A DNA stretch of 64,000 bases, taken from positions 1 through 64,000 of the forward strand of contig CAYJLI010000007.1 of NCBI GenBank assembly GCA_964371155.1. Direction: 5' to 3'. Of the stretch, positions 47,444-56,216 are shown in pieces. This stretch comes from CAYJEQ01 sp964371155. Lineage in GTDB: Bacteria > Bacillota > Clostridia > Oscillospirales > Ruminococcaceae. Every line of letters begins with the position of its first letter. Position 1 is the stretch's first letter. Both the position numbers and the translations under genes were made by a program. Below the pieces are notes generated by a model, which saw nothing but the letters and a program-made list of their open reading frames with translations, did not search any database and had not been told where the DNA came from.

Positions 47444-48541
47444 TTAAACATTAAATCTAAATAAAATAATATCGCCGTCTTTTACAACATACTCCTTGCC
47501 CTCAAGACGCACAAGACCTTTTTCTTTAGCCGCTGCCATAGTGCCACATTCGATTAAATCTTTATATGCAACAATTTCAGCCCTAATAAAGCCTTTTTCA
47601 AAATCAGTGTGGATTTTACCAGCCGCACCCGGTGCCTTAGTGCCATCGTTGATAGTCCATGCACGAACTTCTTGTTTACCAGCTGTAAGGTATGAGATAA
47701 GCCCGAGTAAGGCGTAGCTTGCAGTTATCAGCCTATCAAGACCTGATTTGTCAAGTCCTAATTCTTCAAGGAACATCATCTTGTCCTCTTTTGACATATC
47801 GGTGATTTCTTCTTCGATTTTTGCACAGATTGGTATCACTTGTGACTTTTCACTTTCGGCAATTTTGCACACTTCTTTATAAAAGATATTCGCATCAATA
47901 TCACTTGTGAAATCAGTTTCACTTAGATTTGCCGCATATATTATAGGTTTTGCTGAAAGTAGGGGAGTGTCGTCCATTATCTCTGCTTCGAAATCATCGG
48001 CAGTTTCAAAGCCCCTCGCACTTTTTCCATCCTCTAAATGCAATTTCAAACGCTCGAGCATCTCAACTTCAGCTAAGAATTTTTTATCGGCTTTTGAAGC
48101 TTTTGAAGCTCTGTCAATTCTACGAGTAACAATATCAATATCCGAGAATATAAGCTCAAGATTAATGGTTTCAATATCCCTCGAAGGGCCTATTTCGCCG
48201 TCTACATGTACTATTTCGCCATCTTCAAAGCATCTCACTACATGGATAATAGCATCAACTTCTCTAATGTGTGAGAGGAATTTGTTCCCAAGCCCTTCAC
48301 CCTTTGAAGCACCTCTTACAAGACCTGCAATATCCACAAATTCAATCGAGGCTGGTGTGATTTTATCTGGGGCATATATAGCGGAGAGTGCATCAAGTCT
48401 GCTGTCGGGTACTGCAACCACTCCTACATTTGGTTCGATAGTGCAAAATGGGTAGTTTGCAGACTGTGCGCCCGCATTGGTAATCGCATTAAAAAGGGTG
48501 CTTTTTCCCACATTTGGGAGTCCTACTATACCTAATTTCAT
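47444..48541 (-). CDS. ychF: Redox-regulated ATPase YchF (Obg-like, OLA1)
   Basis: 365 residues from ATG 48541. Walker A is GLPNVGKS (7-14), DIAGLVRGASKGEGLGN covers the switch, and a coiled-coil insertion and C-terminal TGS domain are present. YchF binds ATP rather than GTP and associates with the ribosome; in other bacteria it affects stress responses. The ATG at 48553 and an upstream frame extending to 48580 overlap the ribosome site AAAGGA and the leader element, so they are not used. Monocistronic, with an elaborate leader. Confidence 0.95.
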   Translation of the reverse strand: MKLGIVGLPNVGKSTLFNAITNAGAQSANYPFCTIEPNVGVVAVPDSRLDALSAIYAPDKITPASIEFVDIAGLVRGASKGEGLGNKFLSHIREVDAIIHVVRCFEDGEIVHVDGEIGPSRDIETINLELIFSDIDIVTRRIDRASKASKADKKFLAEVEMLERLKLHLEDGKSARGFETADDFEAEIMDDTPLLSAKPIIYAANLSETDFTSDIDANIFYKEVCKIAESEKSQVIPICAKIEEEITDMSKEDKMMFLEELGLDKSGLDRLITASYALLGLISYLTAGKQEVRAWTINDGTKAPGAAGKIHTDFEKGFIRAEIVAYKDLIECGTMAAAKEKGLVRLEGKEYVVKDGDIILFRFNV

Positions 48542-48628
48542 AAATATGACCATTCCTTTCTTTATAAAGGCACAAAACAACTATAAAAAGTGGTCATGTT
48601 TGTGCCATGTTTTTCTGACGAGAAAAAC
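48542..48628 (-). promoter_or_regulatory. Structured 5' leader with potential H-type pseudoknot (copy 2), before ychF
   Basis: Read on the minus strand: P1 GGCACAAA (48606-48599) with TTTGTGCC (48576-48569), 8 perfect pairs. P2 ATGACCA (48597-48591) with TGGTCAT (48552-48546), 7 perfect pairs. Loops are 14 and 16 nt. AAAGGA lies in the second loop and the start codon is 4 nt past P2. An 8-bp hairpin, GTTTTTCT/AGAAAAAC (48609-48628), sits just upstream. Same layout as the COG0523 gene leader. Confidence 0.6.
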
Positions 48629-48675
48629 AACTTTTCAATCCATTAAGCTTTAAAAAAACTTAAAACTTAATCCTC

Positions 48676-48718
48676 TAAAAAATATTGACATATCCGCAGA
48701 AGATAAGCGGTGTTGTCA
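48676..48718 (-). terminator. Terminator-like hairpin in the ychF upstream region
   Basis: On the minus strand TGACA and CCGC pair with GCGG and TGTCA around a 3x3 internal loop, then ATATTTTTT. It lies about 135 bp before ychF, downstream of a TATAAT near 48729-48734, so it could attenuate the transcript. Confidence 0.45.
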
Positions 48719-48734
48719 TCAACCATAGCATTAT

Positions 48735-49047
48735 AACACAATCAAATATTATTTAAAAGAGTTTTGTAAAAAATATAAATGTATTTTAGATAAATAATCA
48801 GCATAAAAACAATTTTTAATGCAGATAATAAAAAAACAACTGTATTTTTTTGCGCAAATAAAGTATAATATCTATAAGGATATTGTATAAAATTTAACGA
48901 AGTTCATATTTTGCAAATATTGACCAAAAAAATATGGAAATTTTAACTAATCAATGTAAAAGTGTTCAAAAAATATTCACTTAGTAAAGCCTAAAATAAT
49001 TTATAATAGGCTTATAAAAAAAATACATAAATACGGAGGTAAAAATT
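48735..49047. promoter_or_regulatory. Intergenic region between divergent ychF and the response-regulator gene
   Basis: About 310 bp, AT-rich. AAGCCTA (48987-48993) and TAGGCTT (49007-49013) form an inverted repeat 35 bp before the response-regulator start and may be an operator for autoregulation. No convincing promoter pair or gene was identified. Confidence 0.4.
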
Positions 49048-49743
49048 ATGTCAATGGGAAAAATTTTAGTTGCGGATGATGATAGGAATATTAATGAGTT
49101 GTTAGGTCTATATCTTGATAAAGAAGGGTATACGGTTGTTTCGGCTTCCGATGGAGAAGAAGCTATTGCAAAATTTGCCGCTGAAAACCCAGATCTTGTT
49201 TTACTTGATATTATGATGCCAAAGCAGGATGGCTGGCAGGTGTGCAGGGAGATACGCAAAAAATCAAACTGCCCAATTATAATGATTACCGCAAAAGGCG
49301 AAACATTTGATAAGGTGTTAGGGCTTGAACTTGGAGCTGACGACTATGTTGTGAAGCCTTTCGATGCAAAAGAAATAATTGCAAGAATTAAAGCTGTACT
49401 TCGCCGTACTGGCAAAAATGTAGATGCCTCGGATGTAAAAGAAGTTAATTATGATAAGCTTGTTGTTAATATGACAAAATACGAAATCAAGGTGGATGGA
49501 AAAGTTATCGACACACCACCTAAAGAGCTTGAGCTACTTTATCACTTAGCGAGTAATCCAAATAGAGTGTACACTCGTGACCAGCTTCTCGACGAAGTGT
49601 GGGGATTTGAGTACTATGGCGATTCAAGAACAGTGGATGTGCATGTTAAGCGTCTAAGGGAAAAACTTGAGGGCGTATCCGATAAATGGATGCTGAAAAC
49701 CGTTTGGGGTGTAGGCTATAAATTTGAGCTCAAGGAATCCTAA
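49048..49743 (+). CDS. OmpR/PhoB-family response regulator
   Basis: 231 residues. The receiver domain (1-122) has acidic D10-D12, phosphoacceptor D54 in LLDIMMP, and K105-P106 in VVKPFDA. The winged-helix DNA-binding domain (about 135-230) ends with WMLKTVWGVGYKFE. CGGAGG precedes ATG 49048. The kinase gene follows after 12 bp and an HtrA-type protease after that, which resembles CssRS/htrA and CiaRH/htrA. It probably activates genes for envelope protein quality control. Confidence 0.95.
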   Translation: MSMGKILVADDDRNINELLGLYLDKEGYTVVSASDGEEAIAKFAAENPDLVLLDIMMPKQDGWQVCREIRKKSNCPIIMITAKGETFDKVLGLELGADDYVVKPFDAKEIIARIKAVLRRTGKNVDASDVKEVNYDKLVVNMTKYEIKVDGKVIDTPPKELELLYHLASNPNRVYTRDQLLDEVWGFEYYGDSRTVDVHVKRLREKLEGVSDKWMLKTVWGVGYKFELKES

Positions 49744-49755
49744 AAGGGAAGAACT

Positions 49756-51249
49756 ATGAAAAGAAGCCTTTTAGCCAAGTATTTTAATATATGCCTACTT
49801 CTTATTATGACAACTATTCTGATATTAGGAGTTGTGCTACTTGCATTTGCATCCACTTATTTTAGGCAGGACAGATATAATACACTGCAAAGAAATGCGG
49901 AGCAGGTTGCACAACTTACAGCGTTTGATATCGAAATTACGGATGATAGTTATCAAATAAATTCTAATCTCATAAGAACGAGCTACATCATACTCGGAAG
50001 TGCCATTGATGCCGACATTTATCTTGTGGATGCACAGGGTAAAACTTTGATTTGCAGTGACCAAACTGCGAGCTGCAATCATAAAACATATTTAATAGAC
50101 AGGGACATAATGGATGTTGCAATGGCAGGCAGTTATAGAGAAATTGGAACACTGAAAAACATTTACGACGAGTCACATTTTAGTGTTGGAGTACCGGTAG
50201 TTTCCCCGGATGGAACAGTTGTAGGGGTGGTATTTGCATCGAGTGAAGCAAGTACTTTAACAGCCTTTTTAATGGAAATTACAGAAATGTTCGCCCTTAG
50301 CTCGGTTGCTGTAATAATAATTGCCTTTGTGATAATTTATCTTGCAACAACATCCCTTGTAAAACCACTCAAAAATATGCTTGGAGCAACAGAAAGCTTT
50401 TCAAGAGGTGATTTTACTGTTAGAGTACCGGTGGAAAGCTATGACGAACTTGGGCGCCTATCAATGGCGTTTAACAACATGGCATCCTCGCTTGCCCTCA
50501 ATGAATCTTCAAGGCGCTCATTTATTGCTAATGTATCCCACGAGCTTAAAACCCCAATGACTACTATCGGGGGATTTGTTGATGGAATACTTGATGGAAC
50601 CATACCTAAAGAGAAGCATGATCATTACTTACACATTGTTTCTGATGAAGTAAAAAGGCTCAGCAGACTTGTGCGTTCAATGCTCAATATTGCAAGAATT
50701 GAAGCAGGTGAAATGTCGATTAATTCTACTGCATTTGATTTAAATGAAACGGTGTGCACTACGGTGTTCATCTTTGAAAAAGCTATTGATGATAAAGGTA
50801 TTGAGATTATAGGACTTGATTCAGGCAAGATAATTGTTGATGCCGATGAAGACCTCATACATCAAGTTGTTTACAATTTGATTGAAAATGCAGTTAAATT
50901 CACAAATAATGGTGGATATATAGAAGTGATTTATCGTCTTGACAAAGAACGTAACACTACTTATATCGGCATAAAAAATTCAGGTGAGGGTATTACAAAA
51001 GAAGAAATACCAAAACTTTTTGATAGATTTTATAAAACCGATAAATCAAGAAGTTTGGATAAGAGCGGTGTGGGACTTGGTTTACACATTGTTCGTTCAA
51101 TAATCAACCTTCACAATACGGATATAATTGTTAAAAGTGTTGAGGGAGAATACAGTGAATTTGGCTTTTATCTACCCACACATTATATAAAGAGTAATAC
51201 ACCACTCTTTACAAATAATGAGAGCCAAATTAAAAAACCAAGTGATTAA
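49756..51249 (+). CDS. Membrane sensor histidine kinase
   Basis: 497 residues. TM1 (10-33) and TM2 (about 178-197) flank a roughly 145-residue extracytoplasmic sensor (PDC/Cache-like). HAMP spans about 198-250. The phosphorylated His is H262 in VSHELKTP. The HATPase domain contains N-box NLIENAVKF and G-box GVGLGLHIV. It is the partner of the upstream regulator and likely autophosphorylates in response to envelope stress, an inference from the htrA neighbour. Confidence 0.95.
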   Translation: MKRSLLAKYFNICLLLIMTTILILGVVLLAFASTYFRQDRYNTLQRNAEQVAQLTAFDIEITDDSYQINSNLIRTSYIILGSAIDADIYLVDAQGKTLICSDQTASCNHKTYLIDRDIMDVAMAGSYREIGTLKNIYDESHFSVGVPVVSPDGTVVGVVFASSEASTLTAFLMEITEMFALSSVAVIIIAFVIIYLATTSLVKPLKNMLGATESFSRGDFTVRVPVESYDELGRLSMAFNNMASSLALNESSRRSFIANVSHELKTPMTTIGGFVDGILDGTIPKEKHDHYLHIVSDEVKRLSRLVRSMLNIARIEAGEMSINSTAFDLNETVCTTVFIFEKAIDDKGIEIIGLDSGKIIVDADEDLIHQVVYNLIENAVKFTNNGGYIEVIYRLDKERNTTYIGIKNSGEGITKEEIPKLFDRFYKTDKSRSLDKSGVGLGLHIVRSIINLHNTDIIVKSVEGEYSEFGFYLPTHYIKSNTPLFTNNESQIKKPSD

Positions 51250-51334
51250 TTAATCAAAAATTAATCTTATTTTAAATAAAAGATAAGAAATATAGGTTAG
51301 TATATGATTTATTAAATATTAGGAGAAGATATAT

Positions 51335-52891
51335 ATGTTCAACGATGATTTTTTAAACAATGAAAAAAGAGAACCCGATTATACACCCTCTGATGAAAAT
51401 ATGCCTAATGAAAATGTAATGCATAATCAACATCCAATAAATGATGCTGATTTAGGTGCTGAAGAAGCAACCCCACCTACTCCAGAAAGCTTTAGAAGAG
51501 AAGAGAGCGAAGAGGGGATGCACAATAGAAAATTTCATAATGAGCGTCCTCAATGGGGAAGACCTACTGAGAATTACTCAGACAATCCTTATAAAGCACA
51601 GCAAGAAAGAGTAAACTACAATAATAGGCCCCCACAGCCTGCTGAGTACAATACATCCACTGGTTTTGAAACACCTCAGGGAGATTTGCAAAATCAAGAA
51701 TACAAATGGAATATAAATGACTATCAAAAAGAAACCCAAAGAAGCAAACCAAAGAGAAGTAGGGGACTAATAGTTTTCGCTTCACTAATATCCATAGTAT
51801 TTGCCATTAGTTTACTCACCTTTGCGGGTTATGGAGTATACTCAATGATAATGCAAGGGGATGCAAATACAGAGCCAACTGCCCCCCCATCCTCCTCCGA
51901 ACAAAGTGTGATTGATATGCCAAGTATCACAATAAACGATAAACCTGAAGTGGAAAGCACACCATCGGCTGACGGTTCGCTAACTTCGGTTGAGATTGCA
52001 GAAAAAGTAAGCCCATCCGTTGTAGCTATTGAAGCATATAGCTCGGCAGGATTTGGTGCTACCAGCCAAGGTTCAGGAATAATACTATCCTCCGACGGCA
52101 CTATTATCACAAATGCACATGTAGTAGAAGGTTCTACTGGAGTTAAAGTTGTACTTGACAATGGGGAAGCATATGCTGCCGAATTAATAGGATATGATAC
52201 ACAAACCGATTTAGCGGTGCTAAAAATCGAAGAAGAGAATTTAGCATATGTTGAGCTTGGAAATTCCGATGAAATGTCGGTTGGCGAGAAAGTGCTTGCC
52301 ATAGGCAATTCATGGGGAATGCAAGGAACTGTTACACAGGGAATTATATCCGGTATAGACAGGGTTGTTCGCTCAGAAACAGGATATGATATGTCCTTTA
52401 TGCAAGTAGATGCAGCTATAAATCCCGGTAATTCGGGCGGCGCACTTGTAAATGAGTTTGGGCAGGTAATCGGAATAAATACTTCTAAATTCGTAGATGC
52501 GCAGGTAGAAGGCATAGGATTTGCAATTCCAATTAACGAAGCAGTGCCAATAATTGAAGATATTATTCTAAATGGAAGAGTTACGGGTAGAGCAAAACTT
52601 GGAATTGAAGGTTCGGCCATAGATGCAATTGATGCGAGAATGTATGGAGTACCTATGGGAGTGCAGATAATCAACATACAAAGTGACTCGGGGCTAATAG
52701 GTACCGATGTAATACCGGGCGATATAATTACAGCAGTAGACGGTACTGAAATAACGAGCTTTGAAGACTTAAGAGCTTCAATTACAGGAAAAGTGCCTGG
52801 CGATTTAATCACACTTACACTTTATAGGTTAAACAATAACCCAATGCTCGGAAGCACTTTTGAAGTAACTATTGCACTTGTGGAAGAGTAA
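51335..52891 (+). CDS. htrA: HtrA/DegP-type membrane-anchored serine protease with PDZ domain
   Basis: 518 residues. A long polar, proline- and asparagine-rich cytoplasmic N-terminus (1-140) precedes one TM helix (144-172). The trypsin-like domain outside the membrane has triad H262 (TNAHVV), D292 (TDLAVL) and S367 (GNSGGAL). One PDZ domain follows (about 415-515). It degrades or refolds misfolded exported proteins. It lies 85 bp after the histidine kinase gene and is likely co-regulated or controlled by it. The 140-residue disordered N-terminus is longer than in many homologues. Confidence 0.95.
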   Translation: MFNDDFLNNEKREPDYTPSDENMPNENVMHNQHPINDADLGAEEATPPTPESFRREESEEGMHNRKFHNERPQWGRPTENYSDNPYKAQQERVNYNNRPPQPAEYNTSTGFETPQGDLQNQEYKWNINDYQKETQRSKPKRSRGLIVFASLISIVFAISLLTFAGYGVYSMIMQGDANTEPTAPPSSSEQSVIDMPSITINDKPEVESTPSADGSLTSVEIAEKVSPSVVAIEAYSSAGFGATSQGSGIILSSDGTIITNAHVVEGSTGVKVVLDNGEAYAAELIGYDTQTDLAVLKIEEENLAYVELGNSDEMSVGEKVLAIGNSWGMQGTVTQGIISGIDRVVRSETGYDMSFMQVDAAINPGNSGGALVNEFGQVIGINTSKFVDAQVEGIGFAIPINEAVPIIEDIILNGRVTGRAKLGIEGSAIDAIDARMYGVPMGVQIINIQSDSGLIGTDVIPGDIITAVDGTEITSFEDLRASITGKVPGDLITLTLYRLNNNPMLGSTFEVTIALVEE

Positions 52892-52961
52892 GAATAAATT
52901 CCTATAAACAATAATTTACCCACATTATTGCAGCTTATATGCATTAAAAATCAAAAACAAA

Positions 52962-52992
52962 AAGGACTGAAGCAAAATCTGCTTCAGTCCTT
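52962..52992. terminator. Hairpin after htrA
   Basis: A perfect 13-bp stem, AAGGACTGAAGCA (52962-52974) with 52980-52992, loop of 5. Its T-tract is better on the minus strand; on the plus strand only TTAAATATGTT follows. It probably still terminates htrA. Confidence 0.75.
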
Positions 52993-53185
52993 AAATATGT
53001 TAAAAATTGAAGAAGACACTTAGATACAAATGATAAATTGCAAATCGGCATCCTTACATATATATATAAGCCAACACAGCAGTATTTCAGCACCATTAAT
53101 TCAAAGTATATTTAAATTGCTTACTAAATTTGTCAATATTTTACTAAAAAAGATGCTAATAATAAGCAAATTGCATAAATTTTTC

Positions 53186-53214
53186 TTGACAAAGATATAA
53201 TTTGGTGATATACT
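53186..53214 (+). promoter_or_regulatory. Strong promoter of the DEAD-box gene leader
   Basis: A perfect TTGACA (53186-53191), a 17-bp spacer and TATACT (53209-53214). The predicted start is near 53221, giving a leader of about 145 nt. Confidence 0.85.
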
Positions 53215-53253
53215 GTTTTTAGTAAGATATTTATCTGTTTAAAATGCATTGTC

Positions 53254-53280
53254 AACGAGGATGATATGCCTCGTTTTTTT
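53254..53280 (+). terminator. Intrinsic terminator within the DEAD-box gene leader
   Basis: AACGAGG (53254-53260) pairs with CCTCGTT (53269-53275), followed by five more T. It lies about 35 nt after the predicted transcript start and 85 nt before the coding region, so it should attenuate the gene or release a short RNA. Confidence 0.82.
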
Positions 53281-53365
53281 ATGTTTTGCGGTATGTTGTT
53301 ATGCAGCGTTTAGGGACGGATAATATCGAAAAAATTATCTGTGCCAAAAAGGCAAAAGGAGACAA

Positions 53366-55111
53366 ATGGAACTTTTAAAATTTAACGAACTTTCCCTACC
53401 CGAAAACATGCTCAAAGCTATCGAAGAAATGGGCTTTGAAACTTCAACCGAAATCCAAACAAAAGCGATACCCCTTGTGAGAGACGGAGCCGATGTAATA
53501 GGCAAATCTCAAACGGGTACAGGAAAAACAATGGCATTCGCAATACCTGCAGTTGAAATGATAAACACAAAAGAAAGCAAACCCACAGTACAGGTGCTAA
53601 TATTATGCCCAACAAGGGAGCTTGCACAACAGGCTTGCGAAGAAATTAGAAAACTTAGCAAATACATTCCCGGAATAAACGCAGCAGAAGTATATGGCGG
53701 CACTTCAATGGAGCGCCAAATAATGAAGCTAAAGCGTGCAAATATAGTTGTTGGTACACCGGGCAGAATTATGGATCATCTTCAGCGTCGCACATTAAAG
53801 ATAGACAAATTAAAACTTGTAGTTCTTGACGAAGCCGATGAAATGCTCAATATGGGCTTTAAAGAAGATGTGGAAGTGATTTTAGAAACCACTCCGGAAG
53901 AAAAGCAAGTAGTGCTCTTTTCCGCCACAATGCCCCCAGCGATACTTGCCCTTACAAAGCAGTTTCAAAATGATCCACAGCTTGTAGAGGTGAGCAAGAA
54001 AAAAGTAACACTTGATAATATTACACAGCTTTATGCAGATGTTGCAATGGGCAGAAAAATGGATGCACTTAATCTACTAATGCATTATTATTCTCCTGCA
54101 CTTACCATGGTTTTCTGTAATACAAAAGCCATGGTAGACGAAGTAACCTCAGTACTTAAAGATAGTGGATTTGCGGCAGAGGGTCTGCACGGCGATATGA
54201 AACAGCAAGCACGTACAAAAGTGCTTGACGATTTCAAAAGCGGTAAAACTTCAATCTTAGTTGCAACCGATGTAGCTGCAAGGGGTATTGATGTAAATAA
54301 TATCGAATATGTAATAAATTATGATGTTCCACAAAATAATGAATACTATATTCACCGTATAGGCAGAACAGGGCGTGCAGGAAAGCTTGGCACAGCAATT
54401 ACAATTTGCTCGGGCAGAAAGCATGTGTTTATACTAAAAAATATAGCACAAAGCTCAAAAGCTACAATTTCTCCTATGCAGCTTCCAAAAGCTGAGGAAA
54501 TTAAAGCTAAGCACTCTGAAAAACAGCTATCTGTAATCACTGATTTACTCTCAGGTGAGCTTGATCCTATCTATGCAAATATGGTAGTGAAGCTTGTTGA
54601 AGGTGGATACACTGCCGAAACAATAGCGCAGGCAGCTTTACAGCTCAGCATGGGTAAGAGCATGCCAAATCTTACAGATATCAGCACATTCGGTGAAAAC
54701 AGACGCGAAAAATCATCGAGAAGTGGCTCGAACGATTCTTATGGTACGGGAAAAATTCATCTAAATATCGGCAGAAGCAATAGGGTTGCACCAAATCATA
54801 TTGTAGCAGCTATAACAGAACGCACAGAGATTAAAGGTAGTCAAATAGGCAAAATAGAGATCCATGACGACCATACAATTGTAGCAGTGCCAACTGACAT
54901 GCTTGAAGCAGTACTATCCCAGCTATCCGGACTTAAAATATGCGGCAAGCCAACTCGTGCTACTGAATCAACTTCTGATTCTAACTACAAGAGCGGCGGC
55001 AGACAGAGCAGACATGGTGGCGGAAAATCAGGATATGGCGGCAGAGACGATAGAAAAAAACGCTTTTCTGGCTTTTCTAAAGGCGGCAATAAAGGAAGAA
55101 GAGATAGATAA
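53366..55111 (+). CDS. DEAD-box RNA helicase with DbpA-type RNA-binding domain
   Basis: 581 residues. Motif I is SQTGTGKT (48-55), motif II DEAD (155-158), motif III SAT (186-188), and motif VI HRIGRTGRAG is present. Residues about 462-532 match the DbpA RNA-binding domain. The tail (540-581) is rich in Gly, Arg and Ser, which aids non-specific RNA binding. This is the DeaD/CshA-like group that unwinds structured RNA in ribosome assembly, mRNA decay and cold adaptation. AAAAGGAG precedes ATG 53366. A leader terminator suggests control by attenuation. Confidence 0.95.
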   Translation: MELLKFNELSLPENMLKAIEEMGFETSTEIQTKAIPLVRDGADVIGKSQTGTGKTMAFAIPAVEMINTKESKPTVQVLILCPTRELAQQACEEIRKLSKYIPGINAAEVYGGTSMERQIMKLKRANIVVGTPGRIMDHLQRRTLKIDKLKLVVLDEADEMLNMGFKEDVEVILETTPEEKQVVLFSATMPPAILALTKQFQNDPQLVEVSKKKVTLDNITQLYADVAMGRKMDALNLLMHYYSPALTMVFCNTKAMVDEVTSVLKDSGFAAEGLHGDMKQQARTKVLDDFKSGKTSILVATDVAARGIDVNNIEYVINYDVPQNNEYYIHRIGRTGRAGKLGTAITICSGRKHVFILKNIAQSSKATISPMQLPKAEEIKAKHSEKQLSVITDLLSGELDPIYANMVVKLVEGGYTAETIAQAALQLSMGKSMPNLTDISTFGENRREKSSRSGSNDSYGTGKIHLNIGRSNRVAPNHIVAAITERTEIKGSQIGKIEIHDDHTIVAVPTDMLEAVLSQLSGLKICGKPTRATESTSDSNYKSGGRQSRHGGGKSGYGGRDDRKKRFSGFSKGGNKGRRDR

Positions 55112-55147
55112 TATAAAATAACCCATAGGATTATTTATATCGTCCAT

Positions 55148-55167
55148 CTGCCCCGTCATAGGGGCAG
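55148..55167 (+). other. GC-rich hairpin after the DEAD-box gene
   Basis: CTGCCCC (55148-55154) pairs with GGGGCAG (55161-55167). No U-tract follows, so it may protect the mRNA 3' end upstream of the real terminator. Confidence 0.5.
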
Positions 55168-55214
55168 GTACATATAGATTTAAATTACCGTGGGCAATGA
55201 TTTCCACGCATTAT

Positions 55215-55253
55215 AAAATACCCATCTACCTGATTAGGAGATGGGTATTTTTT
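55215..55253 (+). terminator. Terminator of the DEAD-box gene
   Basis: A 13-bp stem, AAAATACCCATCT (55215-55227) with 55239-55251, extended by CC/GG, and followed by T. Confidence 0.92.
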
Positions 55254-55362
55254 ATAATGAAGCGACAGCGTACAATAATTAAATAGAATTAATATATTAA
55301 TTTATTTAATATCTCTCCGATATATATTATATGGGAATAAATAAAAATATGGAGGGATTTGT

Positions 55363-56061
55363 ATGAGAATAACTGAAAATTTTTTAGTGAGACAAAATCT
55401 TTTCAGTACAGCCTCATTTAACAAAACTAAGTTAAACGAGGCACAGACAATGACATTAAATAATTCCAAAGATGAATCAGTAATATCTCCGCTTGGGAGC
55501 GCAATAAATCTCATAGAAAACCTCACAAAACAAAAACAAGAGATTATTCAAAGAAAAAATGAGCTCGTAGCAAATACGATTGATAGCGGCGGAAATATGC
55601 AGGATATTGAGCTTTAATTAGAACTGTATCAAGAGCAACTCGATAATATTGACAAACAGATAAACGAAGCACTTTCAAAAGAATTTGAAGAAATGCAAAA
55701 TAAAAAAGAAAAAGAAAATACTACATACGAAAAACCAAAAACAAAGGAAGAAATACAAAATGAGCGACTAAGTAATATTACCACAGTTTCTAATAGTGTA
55801 GAGCAGCTTAAAATCACTTCCTCTGTAAAAAAACAACTTGATGGTGAGGGTAAAATCACTCAAACAGAAATAGAACTTGATAAAAGTAGGGGAATAAGCT
55901 CGGAGATAAAGAAAGAGAAGCTTTCAGAAGTAGAGAAAAAATCGGGCGAGATTACAGAAGATATCGCAAAACGCTTTTCAGAAATAGATAAAAACTTAGC
56001 CGAGAATGATGAAATAAAAGCCACAAAAAGTGAAGAGGATGAAAATGTTAATGTGGGCTAA
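55363..56061 (+). pseudogene. Coiled-coil hypothetical gene interrupted by one in-frame TAA
   Basis: ATG 55363, with GGAGGGA 9 bp upstream, opens 84 codons that end at TAA 55615. The same frame continues without a shift as LELYQEQLDNIDKQINEAL and runs to a normal stop at 56059-56061. The joined product would be about 232 residues: an N-terminal serine/asparagine-rich region, then a Lys/Glu/Gln-rich coiled coil. Continuity of coiled-coil character and frame across the stop shows a recent nonsense change (CAA or GAA to TAA would suffice). Two separate proteins or stop readthrough are alternatives. No family is recognised. A strong terminator follows. Confidence 0.75.
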
Positions 56062-56121
56062 GTGTGCAAAGAGCGAGTATTAAAAGAAAAAATTAATTTT
56101 AATAAATATGTAAAAATAATT

Positions 56122-56171
56122 ATGACGAGCAATGAAATTTCAAAAGCGAAATATCATTGCTCGTCATTTTA
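56122..56171. terminator. Bidirectional terminator
   Basis: ATGACGAGCAATGA (56122-56135) pairs with 56154-56167, with a further 5-bp inner stem, then TTTTAA. It lies between converging transcription units. Confidence 0.88.
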
Positions 56172-56216
56172 ATTTAGAGTTATTTTATAAGTTAAATATA
56201 AAGATAAAGGAAAAAA

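Noticed and set aside
51829..52812. 327-codon antisense frame over htrA
   Set aside because: Lies wholly opposite a well-supported protease gene, with no ribosome site and biased composition.
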